A DNA stretch of 18,634 bases, taken from Pseudomonadota bacterium. GTDB lineage: Bacteria; Pseudomonadota; Gammaproteobacteria; Xanthomonadales; Rhodanobacteraceae. Every line of letters starts with the position of its first letter. Position 1 is the first letter of the stretch. The notes under the pieces were generated by a model, which was given only the letters and a program-made list of their open reading frames with translations, was not told the origin of the DNA and did not search any database. The stretch is from NCBI GenBank assembly GCA_021783385.1, contig JAJXTX010000028.1, positions 1 through 18,634 on the forward strand, in the 5' to 3' direction. Shown here one piece after another: positions 17,431 to 18,634 of the stretch. A program made the position numbers and the translations under genes.

Positions 17431-18408
17431 GCGATACATCAGGCGGGCATCGATCCGCTCGCGCAAGATGGCCGCCAGCGCGGTGGTTTCCCGCAGTGGT
17501 GGGGCGGGTTCAGCGCCTGGCGGGAGCCCGGGTTGCTCCAGAAAGCCGGCGGCGCGCAGCGATTGGTGGAATCGCTCGATCCTGGCCGGCAAGGGCGACG
17601 TGACAAACGTCTGTACCGGGCAACCGACGGCGCAGGCTTCGCTGAGCATGTTGACCGAGTCGGGAGTGACCACCAGCCGGTCGGCCCAGCCGAGCACGCC
17701 GGGATAGGGGTTGCTGCCATCGTCTCGGCCGGCCCAGACCAAGCCAGGCAGGTCTCCCAGCGCCTGACGGAATACATCGATCATCACGGTCGGCGTCCGC
17801 CGTGAGGCGACCGCCAGCAAGCTGCCGCCTTCGTGTTGTTGGTGTTCGATCAAGTGTGTGGCCAGCTGGCGGGTGTAATCGAGATCCATCGCGATGCCCT
17901 TGCGCGGGCCACCGAGCAGGACGCCGACCCGGGGCCGCGGCAGCTCGGCGAACTGGGGGCAGGATTCCCGGCCATCCGCCAGCCACTGGTCATCCACCGG
18001 GTTCAGCGAGCCGATCGGCTGCAGCACGTTGGGTCCCGCCACGCGGTCGTGCTGCGGGGCGATCACGCTGTCCCACAGCGCCGGGTCGAGGCGCGGGTCG
18101 AGAATCTGCACGGTGTAACAGTCGCCTCTGGACAGTGCGCGCAGCTGCCGCGTGAACAGCGACGCGGCGCGACCGCAGCCGATCGCCAGCGCCGGCCACG
18201 GCGGCGCGAACAGCGGGCGTTGGGTGCGCGGCAGCGCCAGCCGGCCACCCACGCTGAGTCGCGGTGCCAGCCACGACCACGGCGCGCGCGGCTCCAGCAC
18301 CAGGTGGCGCATTGGCATCTGCATGCGCCCCGCCAGCGCCAGCGCCTGGCGCTGGTTGCCGGCGGCGGCATCGGTGATCACCCAGCATTCGCCGGATCGC
18401 CTCAGCAT
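17413..18408 (-). CDS. ELM1-like (DUF1022) family protein
   Basis: The 331-residue protein resembles the bacterial proteins annotated as mitochondrial fission ELM1 family: the N-terminal CWVITDAAAGNQRQALALA (8-26), a central VGVLLGGPRKGIAMD (161-175), and VTPDSVNMLSEACAVGCPV (247-265), which looks like a glycosyltransferase-B-fold nucleotide-binding block. The biochemical role is unproven; it may be a glycosyltransferase acting in envelope polysaccharide synthesis. The start at 18408 (M30 of the open frame) is preferred because conserved sequence begins there, although no good Shine-Dalgarno is visible. The stop overlaps the end of the convergent GGDEF gene by 18 bases. It diverges from the nitroreductase-like gene. 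Confidence 0.82.
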   Translation of the reverse strand: MLRRSGECWVITDAAAGNQRQALALAGRMQMPMRHLVLEPRAPWSWLAPRLSVGGRLALPRTQRPLFAPPWPALAIGCGRAASLFTRQLRALSRGDCYTVQILDPRLDPALWDSVIAPQHDRVAGPNVLQPIGSLNPVDDQWLADGRESCPQFAELPRPRVGVLLGGPRKGIAMDLDYTRQLATHLIEHQQHEGGSLLAVASRRTPTVMIDVFRQALGDLPGLVWAGRDDGSNPYPGVLGWADRLVVTPDSVNMLSEACAVGCPVQTFVTSPLPARIERFHQSLRAAGFLEQPGLPPGAEPAPPLRETTALAAILRERIDARLMYRSGAPT

Positions 18409-18464
18409 GGGCGCAGGTAGCGTGCGATTGTTTCGCCAATGAACACAGTACGTTCCCCGTAGCC

Positions 18465-18494
18465 CTGACCTGCCGCTGCGCGCCCGCCTATACA
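18465..18494 (+). promoter_or_regulatory. Possible sigma-70-type promoter of the nitroreductase-like gene
   Basis: TATACA at 18489-18494 is a fair -10; CTGACC (18465-18470), 18 bases upstream, is a weak -35. It is placed 55 bases before the ATG at 18549 in the 140-base divergent gap. Confidence 0.35.
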
Positions 18495-18548
18495 CTTGCG
18501 CGGTCCGGCGCCATTGTCGGCGCGTCGATGCCGCAGAGGAAGATACCC

Positions 18549-18634
18549 ATGAGCGATGTGCTTGCCGAGTCCGCCCTCGATCAGCTGTTCCGTCACGCCC
18601 GTACCTTCAACGCGTGGCTGCCGCGAGACGTCAG
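18549..18634 (+). CDS. Nitroreductase-family protein (RutE/malonic semialdehyde reductase-like), N-terminal fragment
   Basis: Only 28 codons are in the window, starting MSDVLAESALDQLFRHART and continuing past the right edge. The motif LDQLF-HART-NAWLP before the first helix resembles the RutE-like subgroup of FMN-dependent nitroreductases (E. coli RutE: ALSTLFTDARTHNGW). AGAGGA at 18535-18540 is a strong Shine-Dalgarno 8 bases before the ATG. The rest of the domain is not visible, so catalytic residues cannot be checked. Confidence 0.6.
   Translation, partial: MSDVLAESALDQLFRHARTFNAWLPRDV

Overview
The window is GC-rich, fully packed chromosomal DNA with Gram-negative core genes. The gene set, the order aroQ-accB-accC-prmA, and a GTAG-type repetitive extragenic palindrome (GTAGGAACGCACCCTGTGCG) suggest a gammaproteobacterium of the Lysobacterales (Xanthomonadales), perhaps a Rhodanobacter/Dyella-like member. 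That placement is inference from family knowledge; no rRNA is present to settle it.

Left part (1-6766), all on the minus strand and read right to left: dsbD (with a duplicated N-terminal domain), a TlpA-like thioredoxin 3 bases behind it, aroQ, accB, accC, prmA and the start of a zinc-ribbon (DUF3426-type) protein. dsbD and its thioredoxin feed reductant to the periplasm; accB and accC make the biotin half of acetyl-CoA carboxylase; aroQ serves aromatic biosynthesis; prmA methylates ribosomal protein L11. The most unusual structure is here. A 51-bp unit is tandemly repeated three times in frame inside prmA (591-743), and a diverged array of the same unit lies in opposite orientation just after prmA (251-364). 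An inverted pair of REP elements separates accC from prmA.

Middle part (6767-9190), plus strand: groES-groEL behind a compound control region with a sigma-32-like promoter, a sigma-70-like promoter and a CIRCE operator. The groEL ribosome binding site lies in the loop of a perfect A/U-only hairpin directly before the start codon, which looks like an RNA thermometer. A strong palindromic terminator closes the operon and can also serve the convergent gene.

Right part (9191-18634): a membrane-anchored sulfatase-fold (LtaS/OpgB-like) phosphotransferase on the minus strand; glnE and a large periplasmic beta-propeller/GGDEF diguanylate cyclase on the plus strand; an ELM1-like (DUF1022) protein on the minus strand whose end overlaps the cyclase gene by 18 bases; and the first 28 codons of a nitroreductase-family gene.

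No tRNA, rRNA, CRISPR array, insertion sequence or prophage gene was seen. Most genes are housekeeping; the novelty is in repeats and RNA-level control. No gap between genes exceeds 300 bases.
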